A DNA stretch of 45,233 nt from Caulobacter sp. AP07 (GCF_000281955.1 NZ_AKKF01000162.1:1-45233), one strand, 5' to 3'. Numbered from the stretch's first letter, positions 15,621-23,747 are shown. The notes: generated by a model from the sequence alone, not told the origin. Numbers and translations are program-made.

Positions 15621-17441
15621 ATGCTCGCCAAGAAGAAACGGTTCGCGGCCTTGACGGTCGCCTTGATGGCGGGCTCGGCCCTGGCCGGCGGCGCCTGGGG
15701 CGCCGATCTCAAGGTTCACCTCAACCAGGTCGCCCTGGAGCGCGACGGACCCAAGGTCGCGGTGGTCGAATACTCAGGTCCGGCCTCGCCCGGCGGCTTC
15801 ACCGTGCTCAAGGACGGCGCGCCCGGCCTGACCGGCGCCCTGACGCCGCTGCCGGCTTTCGGCGAGTGGGGCGCGGGCAAGCAATATTACCAGGCCGATT
15901 TCTCTGGCCTGGAGACCGACGGGACCTATCAGCTGAAGGTCGCCATCGGCGGCGACACGGCGACCTCGGCCCCAGTCAAGGTGGCCGACGACGCGCTGTT
16001 CGCCGCCACCGCCTCGGCCCTGGTCAACTACTTCAAGCTCAGCCGCCACACCAAACCGGCCGACCACAAGATCCGCGTCTATGGCACGGACCGCGTCGTC
16101 GACGTCTGGGGCGGCTGGAAGGACGCCGGCGGCGACAACGGCAAATACCTGTCGCACCTGTCCTACGCCAACTTCTTCAATCCCCAGCAGACCTCATTCA
16201 CCGCCTGGTCGCTGGCCAAGGCCCACGACATGGCGCCCGAGCGGTTCCGCAAGGCCGGGCTGGAACAGCAGCTGATCGAGGAGGCGCTGTGGGGCGCCGA
16301 CTACCTGCACCGGCTGCTGTCGCCCGAGGGCTACTTCTACATGACCGTCTTCGACCGCTGGGCGACGCCCGGCGCCGAGCGGGTGGTCACCGGCTATGTC
16401 GGGGTCGAGGGGGTCTACACCGAGGACTACCAGGCCGCGGCCCGCGAGGGCGGGGCGGTGGCGGTCGCCGCCCTGGCCCGCGCCGCGCGGCTGTCCAAGG
16501 CCAGCGGCGTGAACGGCGTGTTCCCGGCCGAACAGTACGAAGCCGACGCCGAACGGGCCTTCGCCCATCTCCAGGCCAACAACCGTCGCTATGTCGATGA
16601 CGGCCGCGAGAACATCATCGACGACTACGCCCTGCTGCTGGCCGCCACCGAGCTCTTCCGCTCGACCGGCAAGCCGGCCTATCTGGACGCCGCCCGCCGG
16701 CGCGCCAAGGCTCTGGAAGGCCGCCTGACCCCCGAGGGTTGGTTCCGCAGCGACGACGGCGACCGGCCGTTCTACCACGGGGCCGACGCCGGCTTCCCGG
16801 TGCTGGCCCTGGGTGAGTACCTGGACATCGAGCCCGACGCCGCCCGCGTGGCCGCGGCCAAGGCGGTGATCGCCAGGAGCCTGGCCGCGCAACTGGCCCT
16901 CAACGCCAAGGTCGCCAACCCCTACGACTATCCGCGCCAGACCTTCCGGATGTCCAAGGCCGGCAAGCCGGTCGGCGGGCGGCAGGAGGGCTTCTTCATG
17001 CCGCACGTCAACGAGACCGGCTACTGGTGGCAGGGCGAGAGCGCGCGGCTGGCCTCGCTGTCCTACGCGGCGGTGGTCGGCGGCCGGGCGACCGATCCGC
17101 AAGCCGGCGGGACCTTCGGCGTCGCCCCCGACCTGGCGACCTTCGCCCAGGCCAATATCGACTGGACCCTGGGGCGCAACCCCTACGACCTGAGCCTGCT
17201 CTACGGCTTCGGGGCCAGGAACCCGCCGCACGCCGACAGCGCCGGCGACATGGTGGCGGGCGGGATTTCCAACGGGATCACCGGCGCTCCCGACAGCGAT
17301 TCCGGCCGGGGAATCGCCTTCGCCGCCGGCCCCGACGAGCAGAACTGGCGATGGATCGAGCAGTGGATCCCCCACACCTCGTGGATGCTGCTGGCGGCCA
17401 CGGCCATGACCCAGCCGGCGGGCGCCGCTCCGGCGAAGTAG
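15621..17441 (+). CDS. GH9 glycosidase, glucosaminidase type (chitosan/chito-oligosaccharide)
   Basis: A 606-residue exported protein: signal peptide (cut near GAWGAD), N-terminal Ig-like CelD_N domain (about 28-120) and GH9 (alpha/alpha)6 barrel (about 130-600). The usual DAGDxGKY motif appears as DAGGDNGKYLSHLSYANFF, with candidate catalytic bases D168 and D172. This form, with the following NPQQT, is what I recall from Vibrio GH9 proteins once annotated as endoglucanase-related and shown to be beta-glucosaminidases on chitosan oligomers. A conserved HVNETGYWWQGES segment (E465, E473) probably holds the catalytic acid. ATG at 15621 is preferred to the GTG at 15618 because GGGGGA then has 6-base spacing. 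It is paired with GH20, so glucosaminidase activity is more likely than cellulase, but this is inferred. Confidence 0.85.
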   Translation: MLAKKKRFAALTVALMAGSALAGGAWGADLKVHLNQVALERDGPKVAVVEYSGPASPGGFTVLKDGAPGLTGALTPLPAFGEWGAGKQYYQADFSGLETDGTYQLKVAIGGDTATSAPVKVADDALFAATASALVNYFKLSRHTKPADHKIRVYGTDRVVDVWGGWKDAGGDNGKYLSHLSYANFFNPQQTSFTAWSLAKAHDMAPERFRKAGLEQQLIEEALWGADYLHRLLSPEGYFYMTVFDRWATPGAERVVTGYVGVEGVYTEDYQAAAREGGAVAVAALARAARLSKASGVNGVFPAEQYEADAERAFAHLQANNRRYVDDGRENIIDDYALLLAATELFRSTGKPAYLDAARRRAKALEGRLTPEGWFRSDDGDRPFYHGADAGFPVLALGEYLDIEPDAARVAAAKAVIARSLAAQLALNAKVANPYDYPRQTFRMSKAGKPVGGRQEGFFMPHVNETGYWWQGESARLASLSYAAVVGGRATDPQAGGTFGVAPDLATFAQANIDWTLGRNPYDLSLLYGFGARNPPHADSAGDMVAGGISNGITGAPDSDSGRGIAFAAGPDEQNWRWIEQWIPHTSWMLLAATAMTQPAGAAPAK

Positions 17442-17482
17442 GTCGAATCCCGCAGCCGGGATTTTCACCCTCGAAGACATCC

Positions 17483-17517
17483 GGCCGGTCGTCCCTGGGA
17501 CGGCCGGCCAAATTTTT
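17483..17517 (+). terminator. Rho-independent terminator after the GH9 gene
   Basis: GGCCGGTCGTCCC (17483-17495) pairs with GGGACGGCCGGCC (17497-17509) with one non-Watson-Crick position, followed by AAATTTTT. It closes the GH20-GH9 transcript. The remaining bases to 17808 hold the leader of the next receptor gene and no convincing gene; a nine-codon open frame at 17761-17787 is noted only in passing. Confidence 0.8.
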
Positions 17518-17726
17518 GGGACCCACCGGGGAGGGATTGTGGCGTTTCGGCGCCGCCTCGGTGATCAGCATTCTGCCCAAAAATGCGGGCGGGCGCCGTG
17601 CAAAGGGGCGCCTGGGGCCCCAATCACCGCCTTGCGATCTCACGGCGATCGAAGCTGTTGCAGAAATTTCAGGGCTGACGAACTGTTCGTATGCGGCTGT
17701 CGCCGTGAGTTGCGTCTGTATTCTAG

Positions 17727-17740
17727 TGTAAAAACAAGAA
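17727..17740 (+). promoter_or_regulatory. 14-mer shared by both TonB receptor leaders (copy 2)
   Basis: TGTAAAAACAAGAA, identical to 10253-10266, here 68 bases upstream of the second TonB receptor start. It is preceded by an AT-rich stretch (TATTCTAG) that could be a -10 region, in which case this copy would lie at the 5' end of the mRNA. Confidence 0.45.
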
Positions 17741-17808
17741 CACGCTTACCGGGAAACGCCATGGAGGAGAGAACAATCGCGCGTTGAAGCGCTACGAGGG
17801 GATACTAA

Positions 17809-20331
17809 ATGAATAATCGCTCACGGAATGTTCTGCTTGCAGGGATTTCAACCGTCAGCATCGCTTTGGCGTGCAGCGCGAATGCATTCGCCGCCGATGT
17901 TCCCGAACCGACCGAGGCCGCCGAGCTGGAAGCGGTGATCGTCACCGGCACCCGTCAGACCGGCCTGAAGGTCATCGACAGCCCCGCGCCCGTGCAGGTG
18001 GTCGATTCCACAACGCTCCAGCGCACCGGCCAGACCGACCTGCGTCTGGGCCTGGCGAATCTGGTGCCGTCGTTCAACGCCCAGGCCTTCGGCGGGGACG
18101 CCGCCAACCTGACCCTTTCGGCCCGTCTGCGGGGCCTCAGCCCCAACCACGCCCTGGTGCTGATCAACGGCAAGCGCCGCCACACCACCGGCAACCTCGC
18201 GGTCCTGTCGGGGTCCTATCAAGGCGCGGCCGCGGCCGACCTCAACTTCATCCCCATGGCCTCGATCGGTCGGATCGAAGTGCTGACGGACGGCGCCGCG
18301 GCCCAGTACGGCACCGACGCCATCGCCGGCGTCATCAACGTCATCCTCAAGAAGGGCGCCTCGGGCGGCACGATCTCGGCCACCGGCGGTGAATATTTCG
18401 ACGGCGGCGGCAAGACCGCCGGGCTGTCGGTCAATCTCGGCATGGCGCCGACCGAGAACAGCTACCTGAACCTGACGGCCGAGACCAAGTACCACGGCTT
18501 CAGCAACCGCGGCCTGCCCGACCAGCGCCTCTACAATCCGGCCAGCCCCAGCTATTCGGCGGCCAACAACGCCGTTGAGAGCAAGATCCCGGGCTACCCG
18601 AACCTCAACCTGATTTCGGGCGACGCCGAGTACCGGCTCAGCAACCTGGGCTACAACGCCGCCATCACCCTGCCGGCCGACTTCGAGGTCTATTCGTTCG
18701 GCACCTACGGCCACAAGGACGCCTCGGCCTACGAGAACTACCGCCGCTACAACCGCGTCCAGGGCAAGCAGGGCGCGGCCGACCGGCCCTTCCCGCTGGG
18801 CTTCAGCCCCCGCGAGCGGATCATCGAGGACGACTACGCCATGACGCTGGGCGTCTCGGGCGCGGTGCTGGGCTGGGACGTCGACCTCAGCGCCACCTAC
18901 GGCAAGGACTCCATCGAGGTCCGCGTCGAGGACTCGGCCAACGCCAGCCTCTATGCCGACACCTCGACCCTGACGACCAAGGGCTTCACCCCGACCTCGT
19001 TCCACGCCGGCAGTTGGCTGACCACCCAGTGGACCAACAACCTCGACCTGCGGAAGGACTTCGAGGTCGGCCTGGCCACCCCGCTGGACGTGGCCTTCGG
19101 CTTCGAACAACGGCGTGACACCTACGCGATCGGCCAGGGCGACGCGGCCTCGACCTACAAGGAAGGCTCGCAATCCTATCCGGGCTTCTCCAAGACCGAC
19201 GCCGGCGGCCACAGCCGCACCAACTGGGCGGCCTATACCGACCTGGCGGTCTCACCGGTCATCGCCTGGAAGATCGACGCCGCGGCGCGCTTCGAGCACT
19301 TCAGCGACTTTGGCGACACCACCGTCTTCAAGCTGACCAGCCGCTACGACTTCAACGACATGATCGCCATCCGCGGCACGGCCAGCACCGGCTTCCGCGC
19401 CCCGACCCTGGCGGAATCCTACTATTCGGCCACCAACGTCTCGCCGACCTCGGCCTTCGTCCAACTGGCGCCGAACTCAGCCGCCGCCGCCCTTCTGGGC
19501 ATCGGCAAGCTGAAGCCGGAGAAGTCGCGCAACTACAGCATCGGCGCCGTGCTGCATCCGATTCCGAAGATGACCGCGACGATCGACGCCTACCGCATCG
19601 AACTGCGCGACCGGATCTTCGGCTCCAGCTCGGTCTACGGCCTGCGCAACGGGGTGGTGACCTCGCCGCAGGTCACGGCGGCGATCATCGCCAACGGCAA
19701 CAGCCTGGACCCGACGGTGACCAGCACCGGGATCAACATCTTCTCCAACGGGCTGGACACCCGCACCCAGGGCGTGGACGTCGTGGTCTCGTACCCGACC
19801 GACCTGGGCGCCTACGGCCGCATCGACTGGACCCTGAGCGGCAACTACAACACCACCAAGATCACCAAGGTGAAGGCGCCGCCGGCCTCGCTGTCGACGC
19901 CCAGCACGCCGTTCCCGAACGGCCAGGTGCTGTTCGCCGGCAACGCCGCCTCGCTGCTCGAAAAAGCCTCGCCCAAGTACAAGGTCGGCCTGAACGCGCT
20001 CTATAGCTACGGCCCGCTGACCGTGAACCTGACCGAGACCCTCTACGGCGAATCCTCGTCGCTGTCGGATCCCGGCACCGGTCCGCTGCTCAACACCAAG
20101 ATCGGCGCGGCGGCGATCACCGATCTGGAGGTCTCCTACAAGCTGCCAGCCGGCGTCACCGCGACGATCGGCGCCAACAATCTGTTCAACGAGTATCCGG
20201 ACAAGTTCTCGGCCGCGTTCCAGAGCGCCTGCATCGCCTCCGGCGGTGGTTGCGTGGGGCAGTACCCCACCTACTCGCCGTTCGGCATCAACGGCGGCTA
20301 CTACTACGGCCGGGTGACCGTCGCCTTCTGA
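17809..20331 (+). CDS. TonB-dependent outer-membrane receptor
   Basis: An 840-residue outer-membrane receptor. The signal peptide ends near ANAFAA. A TonB-box-like ELEAVIVTGTR follows, then a plug domain (about 50-175) with LRGLSPNHALVLINGKRRH and IEVLTDGAAAQYGTDAIAGV. The barrel ends in YYYGRVTVAF with a terminal phenylalanine. The start ATG is preceded by GAGGGG. It differs in type from the receptor at 10281, being closer to the family annotated as vitamin or iron-complex receptors. Its substrate could be a chito-oligosaccharide (upstream genes) or an amine compound for the oxidase operon (downstream genes). It has its own leader and a terminator on each side, so it is probably a single-gene transcript. 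Confidence 0.9.
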   Translation: MNNRSRNVLLAGISTVSIALACSANAFAADVPEPTEAAELEAVIVTGTRQTGLKVIDSPAPVQVVDSTTLQRTGQTDLRLGLANLVPSFNAQAFGGDAANLTLSARLRGLSPNHALVLINGKRRHTTGNLAVLSGSYQGAAAADLNFIPMASIGRIEVLTDGAAAQYGTDAIAGVINVILKKGASGGTISATGGEYFDGGGKTAGLSVNLGMAPTENSYLNLTAETKYHGFSNRGLPDQRLYNPASPSYSAANNAVESKIPGYPNLNLISGDAEYRLSNLGYNAAITLPADFEVYSFGTYGHKDASAYENYRRYNRVQGKQGAADRPFPLGFSPRERIIEDDYAMTLGVSGAVLGWDVDLSATYGKDSIEVRVEDSANASLYADTSTLTTKGFTPTSFHAGSWLTTQWTNNLDLRKDFEVGLATPLDVAFGFEQRRDTYAIGQGDAASTYKEGSQSYPGFSKTDAGGHSRTNWAAYTDLAVSPVIAWKIDAAARFEHFSDFGDTTVFKLTSRYDFNDMIAIRGTASTGFRAPTLAESYYSATNVSPTSAFVQLAPNSAAAALLGIGKLKPEKSRNYSIGAVLHPIPKMTATIDAYRIELRDRIFGSSSVYGLRNGVVTSPQVTAAIIANGNSLDPTVTSTGINIFSNGLDTRTQGVDVVVSYPTDLGAYGRIDWTLSGNYNTTKITKVKAPPASLSTPSTPFPNGQVLFAGNAASLLEKASPKYKVGLNALYSYGPLTVNLTETLYGESSSLSDPGTGPLLNTKIGAAAITDLEVSYKLPAGVTATIGANNLFNEYPDKFSAAFQSACIASGGGCVGQYPTYSPFGINGGYYYGRVTVAF

Positions 20332-20357
20332 TCCCTGTCGGAAGGACTTCGCCTGAG

Positions 20358-20388
20358 AAAGAGCCGGGCCTCGCGCCCGGCTCTTTTT
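20358..20388 (+). terminator. Rho-independent terminator after the second TonB receptor gene
   Basis: AAAGAGCCGGGC (20358-20369) and GCCCGGCTCTTT (20375-20386) form a perfect 12-bp stem with a 5-base loop and a T run to 20388. This is one of the strongest terminators in the window. Confidence 0.92.
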
Positions 20389-20476
20389 GCGTTTTCGTCA
20401 ATTTCATTTTCCGCCGCCGGGAACGCACTTTTCCGCCGTAAAATTTCACCTCGCCTGCTCTTCATACAAGCGGCAT

Positions 20477-20490
20477 CATGGGCGCCCATG
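20477..20490. promoter_or_regulatory. Perfect 14-bp palindrome CATGGGCGCCCATG
   Basis: Self-complementary 14-mer in the 235-base gap between the TonB2 terminator and the amine oxidase gene. It is a possible operator for the amine oxidase-cytochrome-RidA operon. No regulator gene adjoins it. The rest of the gap holds no gene I can support. Confidence 0.35.
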
Positions 20491-20623
20491 GGTACGGCAT
20501 ACCGGGCCTTCTCATAAGGCTGGCGAGTTTTTCGCATTGTTCCACCCCTGCCGTGGCCTGACATATCAGCACGCGGACGCTTGGTTCCTGGGCGGATATC
20601 GCGGCGGAAAATTCGGGGGTCGT

Positions 20624-22228
20624 ATGAGTGATCAATCGGCGGCGGCGTCGGGTGGCGTACTGACGCGGCGGCGGTTTTTCGAAGGCCTGGCGGCTTTCGG
20701 CGGCGTGTCCTTGGCGATGGCGGGCATGGACGCCCTGGGCTTCGGCTTCTCCTCGGCGATGGCCGCGCCCCCCACCCTCGAAGGCGGCGGCAAGGGGACC
20801 AAGGTCGTGGTGCTGGGCGCCGGCCTGGCGGGCATGACGGCGGCCTACGAACTGACCAAGGCCGGCTACGAGGTGCAGGTCATCGAGGCCCGGTCCTTCG
20901 CCGGCGGCCGCTGCCAGACGGCCCGCAAGGGCTTCCAGCACACCGACCTCAACGGCAACGCCCAGACCTGCGACTTCGACGAGGGCCTCTATATCAACCA
21001 CGGCCCGTGGCGGATCCCGTACCACCACCGTTCGACCCTGCACTACACCAAGCAGTTCGGCGTGCTGCTGGAGAGCTTCGTCAACGACAACGACGCGGCC
21101 TATGTCTATTTCGAGAAGGGCTCGGGCCCGCTGAAGGGCAAGCCGATCCGCAAGGGCGAGATCGCCGCCGACGCCCGCGGCTACGCCGCCGAGATGATCG
21201 CCAAGGCCGCCTCGAAGGGCCAGCTCGACGCGCCCCTGACGGCGGAGGACCGCGACCTGTTCGTGGCCTATATGATCAACGAGGGCCGGCTTTCGGCCAC
21301 CGACCTGACCTACACTGGCACGGAAGGCCGCGGCTTCGCGGTGCATCCGGGGGCGGGGGTCGATCCGGGGCCGGGCAAGCCGTCGGTCCCCTACAGCCTG
21401 ACCGACGTGCTGCACTCGGGCGCCTGGCACGTGCTGACCTCGGTCAGCGGCTACGAGCAGCAGCGCACCATGCTGCAGCCGATCGGCGGCATGGACCAGA
21501 TCGCCAAGGGCTTCGAGAAGCGCGTCGGCAGCCTGATCCGCTATTCCTGCGTGGTCCAGAAGATCAAGCAGAGCCCCAAGGGCGTGACCGTCACCTACAC
21601 CGACAAGTTCGGCGAGCAGGACACCATCACCGCCGACTACTGCGTCTGCACCATCCCGCTCAGCGTGCTGAAGGGCATCGACGCCGACTTCTCCAAGCCG
21701 TTCAAGGCGGCGATGTCGGGCGTGGCCTACGCGCCGGTCAACAAGATCGGCCTGCAGATGAAGACCCGGTTCTGGGAAGAGAACCACCACATCTACGGCG
21801 GTCACATCTACAACGACATGCCGGGCATCAACACCATCACCCTGCCGTCCACCGGTTGGCAGAGCCAGAAGGGCGTGCTGCTGGGCTACTACGCGTTCGG
21901 CGGCGAGGCGGCCAAGATCAGCGCCAAGCCCCCGGCCGAGCGCGCGGCCTTCGCCGTGGCCGCCGGCCAGAAGGTGTTCCCGGAATACGCCGAGAACTTC
22001 GAGACCGCCTTCTCGTTCAGCTGGCACCTGGCCGAGTTCAATCTGGGCGGCTGGGCCGAGTGGGGCGAGGAGGGGCGCAAGGAAGCCTATCCGGTGTTGT
22101 GCGAGCCCGACGGCCGGGTCTACCTGGCCGGCGAGCACCTCAGCTATCTGGGCGGCTGGCAGGCCGGGGCCATCGAGTCGGCCTGGCAGCAGATCGGCAA
22201 GATCCACGCCCGGGTGCGCGCCGCGTGA
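20624..22228 (+). CDS. Tat-exported flavin amine oxidase/dehydrogenase
   Basis: A 534-residue flavoenzyme of the monoamine oxidase family. A twin-arginine signal (TRRRFFEGLAAF, about 14-25) with hydrophobic core and AMA-type cleavage implies folding with FAD in the cytoplasm and export to the periplasm. The FAD-binding motif VVVLGAGLAGMTAAYEL is at about 61-77, with E89 for the ribose and GGR at 94-96. The C-terminal flavin contact is YLAGEHLSYLGGWQAGAIES. ATG at 20624 is chosen because the Tat motif follows directly. A cytochrome c gene 41 bases downstream suggests electrons go to the cytochrome instead of oxygen, as known for NicA2 with CycN in nicotine-degrading Pseudomonas. The amine substrate is unknown. 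Confidence 0.88.
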   Translation: MSDQSAAASGGVLTRRRFFEGLAAFGGVSLAMAGMDALGFGFSSAMAAPPTLEGGGKGTKVVVLGAGLAGMTAAYELTKAGYEVQVIEARSFAGGRCQTARKGFQHTDLNGNAQTCDFDEGLYINHGPWRIPYHHRSTLHYTKQFGVLLESFVNDNDAAYVYFEKGSGPLKGKPIRKGEIAADARGYAAEMIAKAASKGQLDAPLTAEDRDLFVAYMINEGRLSATDLTYTGTEGRGFAVHPGAGVDPGPGKPSVPYSLTDVLHSGAWHVLTSVSGYEQQRTMLQPIGGMDQIAKGFEKRVGSLIRYSCVVQKIKQSPKGVTVTYTDKFGEQDTITADYCVCTIPLSVLKGIDADFSKPFKAAMSGVAYAPVNKIGLQMKTRFWEENHHIYGGHIYNDMPGINTITLPSTGWQSQKGVLLGYYAFGGEAAKISAKPPAERAAFAVAAGQKVFPEYAENFETAFSFSWHLAEFNLGGWAEWGEEGRKEAYPVLCEPDGRVYLAGEHLSYLGGWQAGAIESAWQQIGKIHARVRAA

Positions 22229-22269
22229 GGCTGGGCTATGCCTGGGAAAGAAGTGTTTCGGGAGATTCC

Positions 22270-22662
22270 ATGAGCCGTTCGATCGTCTTCGCTTGCGGCC
22301 TGTTGGCCGCGTCCGCCTTCGCCGTGTCGGTTCAGGCCGCAACGCCCCAGTCGCTGTTCAATGACAATTGCTCCGCCTGCCACCAGACCAGTGGCAAGGG
22401 TGTGAAGGGGGCCTTCCCGGCCCTGGCCGGCGACCCCTTCGTGCAGGGCGCCCCCCTGCCGATGATGACCACCGTCCTGGCCGGTCGGGCGGGCATGCCG
22501 GCGTTCAAGGATGACCTCAACGACGCCGACCTGGCGTCGCTGCTGACCTATGTCCGCACGTCCTGGGGCAACAAGGGCACGCCGGTGACCACCGCCGACG
22601 TCGTCGCCGCCCGCGCCAAGATCAACGCCGCCAAGAAGCCTCGCAACCTGCAGGCCCACTAG
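22270..22662 (+). CDS. Periplasmic c-type cytochrome
   Basis: A 130-residue monohaem cytochrome. Sec signal peptide (cut near VQAAT, about 23-24), haem motif C34-S-A-C37-H38, and a likely axial methionine M76 in AGMPAFK. Single-domain class I fold, with a short charged tail rich in lysine. GGGAG precedes the ATG at 22270. It is second in an operon between the amine oxidase and the RidA protein, so it is probably the electron acceptor for the flavoenzyme, passing electrons on to the respiratory chain (inference from gene order and the NicA2/CycN precedent). Confidence 0.92.
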   Translation: MSRSIVFACGLLAASAFAVSVQAATPQSLFNDNCSACHQTSGKGVKGAFPALAGDPFVQGAPLPMMTTVLAGRAGMPAFKDDLNDADLASLLTYVRTSWGNKGTPVTTADVVAARAKINAAKKPRNLQAH

Positions 22663-22687
22663 AACAAAGCCCTCAAGGAGACGACCC

Positions 22688-23191
22688 ATGAAGCGCCTGA
22701 TCCTCGCCGCCGCCGCCCTGACCAGCTTGCTGACCCTTGGGGCCGGCGCCGCCAACGCCGCCGAGATCGTCCGCGGCGGCGCGCCCACCGCGGCGATCTC
22801 CAGCGTGGTGACCGTGCCGGCCGGCTACGACACCATCTATGTCAGCGGCATGACCCCGCCGATGATCGTCGACAAGGGCGATCCGGCCCTGACCGCCACC
22901 TTCGGCGACACCAAGACCCAGACGATGGGCGTGCTGGGCCGCATCGAGGAAGCGCTGAAGAGCCAGGGCGCGACCATGGGCGACGTGGTGATGATGCGAG
23001 TCCTGCTGGTCGGCGACCCGGCCAAGGGCGGCAAGATGGATTTCGCCGGCATGATGGAGGCCTACAAGACCTTCTTCGGCACCGCGGCCCAGCCCAACAA
23101 GCCGTCGCGCATCACCAGCCAGGTGTCGTCGCTGGTGGCGCCGGGCATGCTGGTCGAGATCGAGGTCCAGGCGGCGCGGAAGCCGAAGTAA
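22688..23191 (+). CDS. Exported RidA-family (enamine/imine deaminase) protein
   Basis: A 167-residue RidA/YjgF-fold protein with an N-terminal Sec signal peptide (cut near AANAAE, about 24-25), unusual because most RidA proteins are cytoplasmic. The active-site arginine of the RidA group is kept in KPSRITSQ (R141), followed by VEIEVQAA with the conserved glutamates near 157-159. This suggests real imine/enamine hydrolysis. AAGGAG precedes the ATG. It is third in the operon, 25 bases after the cytochrome gene. A flavin amine dehydrogenase makes an imine, so a co-exported RidA would speed its hydrolysis to carbonyl plus ammonia in the periplasm. That role is inferred. Confidence 0.88.
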   Translation: MKRLILAAAALTSLLTLGAGAANAAEIVRGGAPTAAISSVVTVPAGYDTIYVSGMTPPMIVDKGDPALTATFGDTKTQTMGVLGRIEEALKSQGATMGDVVMMRVLLVGDPAKGGKMDFAGMMEAYKTFFGTAAQPNKPSRITSQVSSLVAPGMLVEIEVQAARKPK

Positions 23192-23201
23192 GGAAACCGT
23201 T

Positions 23202-23354
23202 CCTTCTCCCCTTGCGGGAGAAGGTGTCGGCGAAGCCGACGGATGAGGGGTCGACGAGCGATTGCCGGTTAGCGTCGAAGGTTGGTCGGATAGGCTTGTG
23301 CGACCCCTCATCCGACCTCCTTCGGAGGCCACCTTCTCCCGCAAGGGGAGAAGG
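23202..23354. repeat. Long composite palindromic repeat
   Basis: A 25-bp perfect inverted repeat forms the ends (23202-23226 and 23330-23354; outer bases CCTTCTCCCC, each arm itself hairpin-like around CTCCC/GGGAG). Inside are GTCGGCGAAGCCGAC and GGATGAGGGGTCG, the latter facing GCGACCCCTCATCC. The same arms recur at 37333-37495. It lies between the RidA stop and the fliQ promoter and may terminate the amine operon. Confidence 0.9.
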
Positions 23355-23401
23355 GGCGGCGACCATTCGCCACGCTTCTCCACAGCTCTCATTAACTCTC
23401 C

Positions 23402-23418
23402 CTAACCCGCTGTTAACC
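23402..23418 (+). promoter_or_regulatory. fliQp: CtrA-type binding site upstream of fliQ
   Basis: CTAA-CCCGCTG-TTAACC fits the CtrA consensus TTAA-N7-TTAA(C) with one mismatch, and a further TTAA lies at 23393-23396. CtrA is known to control early flagellar operons including fliQ in Caulobacter crescentus. The site ends 65 bases before the fliQ start codon. Confidence 0.75.
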
Positions 23419-23483
23419 ATGACGGGCGATGGTGCGGACCATCAGTTCCCACCCCGCGTGCGCGCGTCATGAGAGGCTCTCCG

Positions 23484-23747
23484 ATGACCGGAGCCGAAGT
23501 CCTGGATGTCGGACGCGACGCGATCTGGCTCACCCTGCAGCTCTGCGCGCCGATCCTGATCGTCGGCCTGGTGGTCGGGGTGGCCATCGGCCTGTTCCAG
23601 GCCCTGACCCAGATCCAGGAAGCCACGCTGGTCTACGCCCCCAAGATCGTGGCGATCTTCATTTCGCTGCTGCTGTTCCTGCCGCTGATGGGCGCGCTGA
23701 TGTCGGGCTTCATGCGCGAGATCGCCGCCAAGATCGCCGGGATGTAG
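23484..23747 (+). CDS. fliQ: Flagellar export apparatus protein FliQ
   Basis: An 87-residue inner-membrane protein with two transmembrane helices (about 17-38 and 52-73), the length and topology of FliQ. Sequence LQLCAPILIVGLVVGVAIGL, then QIQEATLVYAPKIVAI, is highly typical. It helps form the FliPQR export gate of the flagellar type III secretion system. ATG at 23484 with GAGAGG upstream gives the standard length; an earlier in-frame ATG at 23469 is less likely. It is first in the fliQ-fliR-flhB operon, with CtrA-type control. Confidence 0.95.
   Translation: MTGAEVLDVGRDAIWLTLQLCAPILIVGLVVGVAIGLFQALTQIQEATLVYAPKIVAIFISLLLFLPLMGALMSGFMREIAAKIAGM

Noticed and set aside
17761..17787. Nine-codon open frame MEERTIAR before the second TonB receptor
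   Set aside because: It begins ATGGAGGAG, so could be a leader peptide, but it has no run of a single amino acid or attenuator hairpins to support that.
20624..22228. Tryptophan or L-amino-acid oxidase as the exact identity of the flavoenzyme
   Set aside because: Family motifs are shared by many amine oxidases; the sequence gives no residue that fixes the substrate.
20462..22342. A 626-codon minus-strand frame opposite the amine oxidase
   Set aside because: Shadow of the flavoenzyme gene; it lacks domain-like sequence and would run through a strong plus-strand operon.
23202..23354. CRISPR-like or attachment-site structure
   Set aside because: The units are nested inverted repeats without regular spacers, and no cas or integrase gene is in the window.
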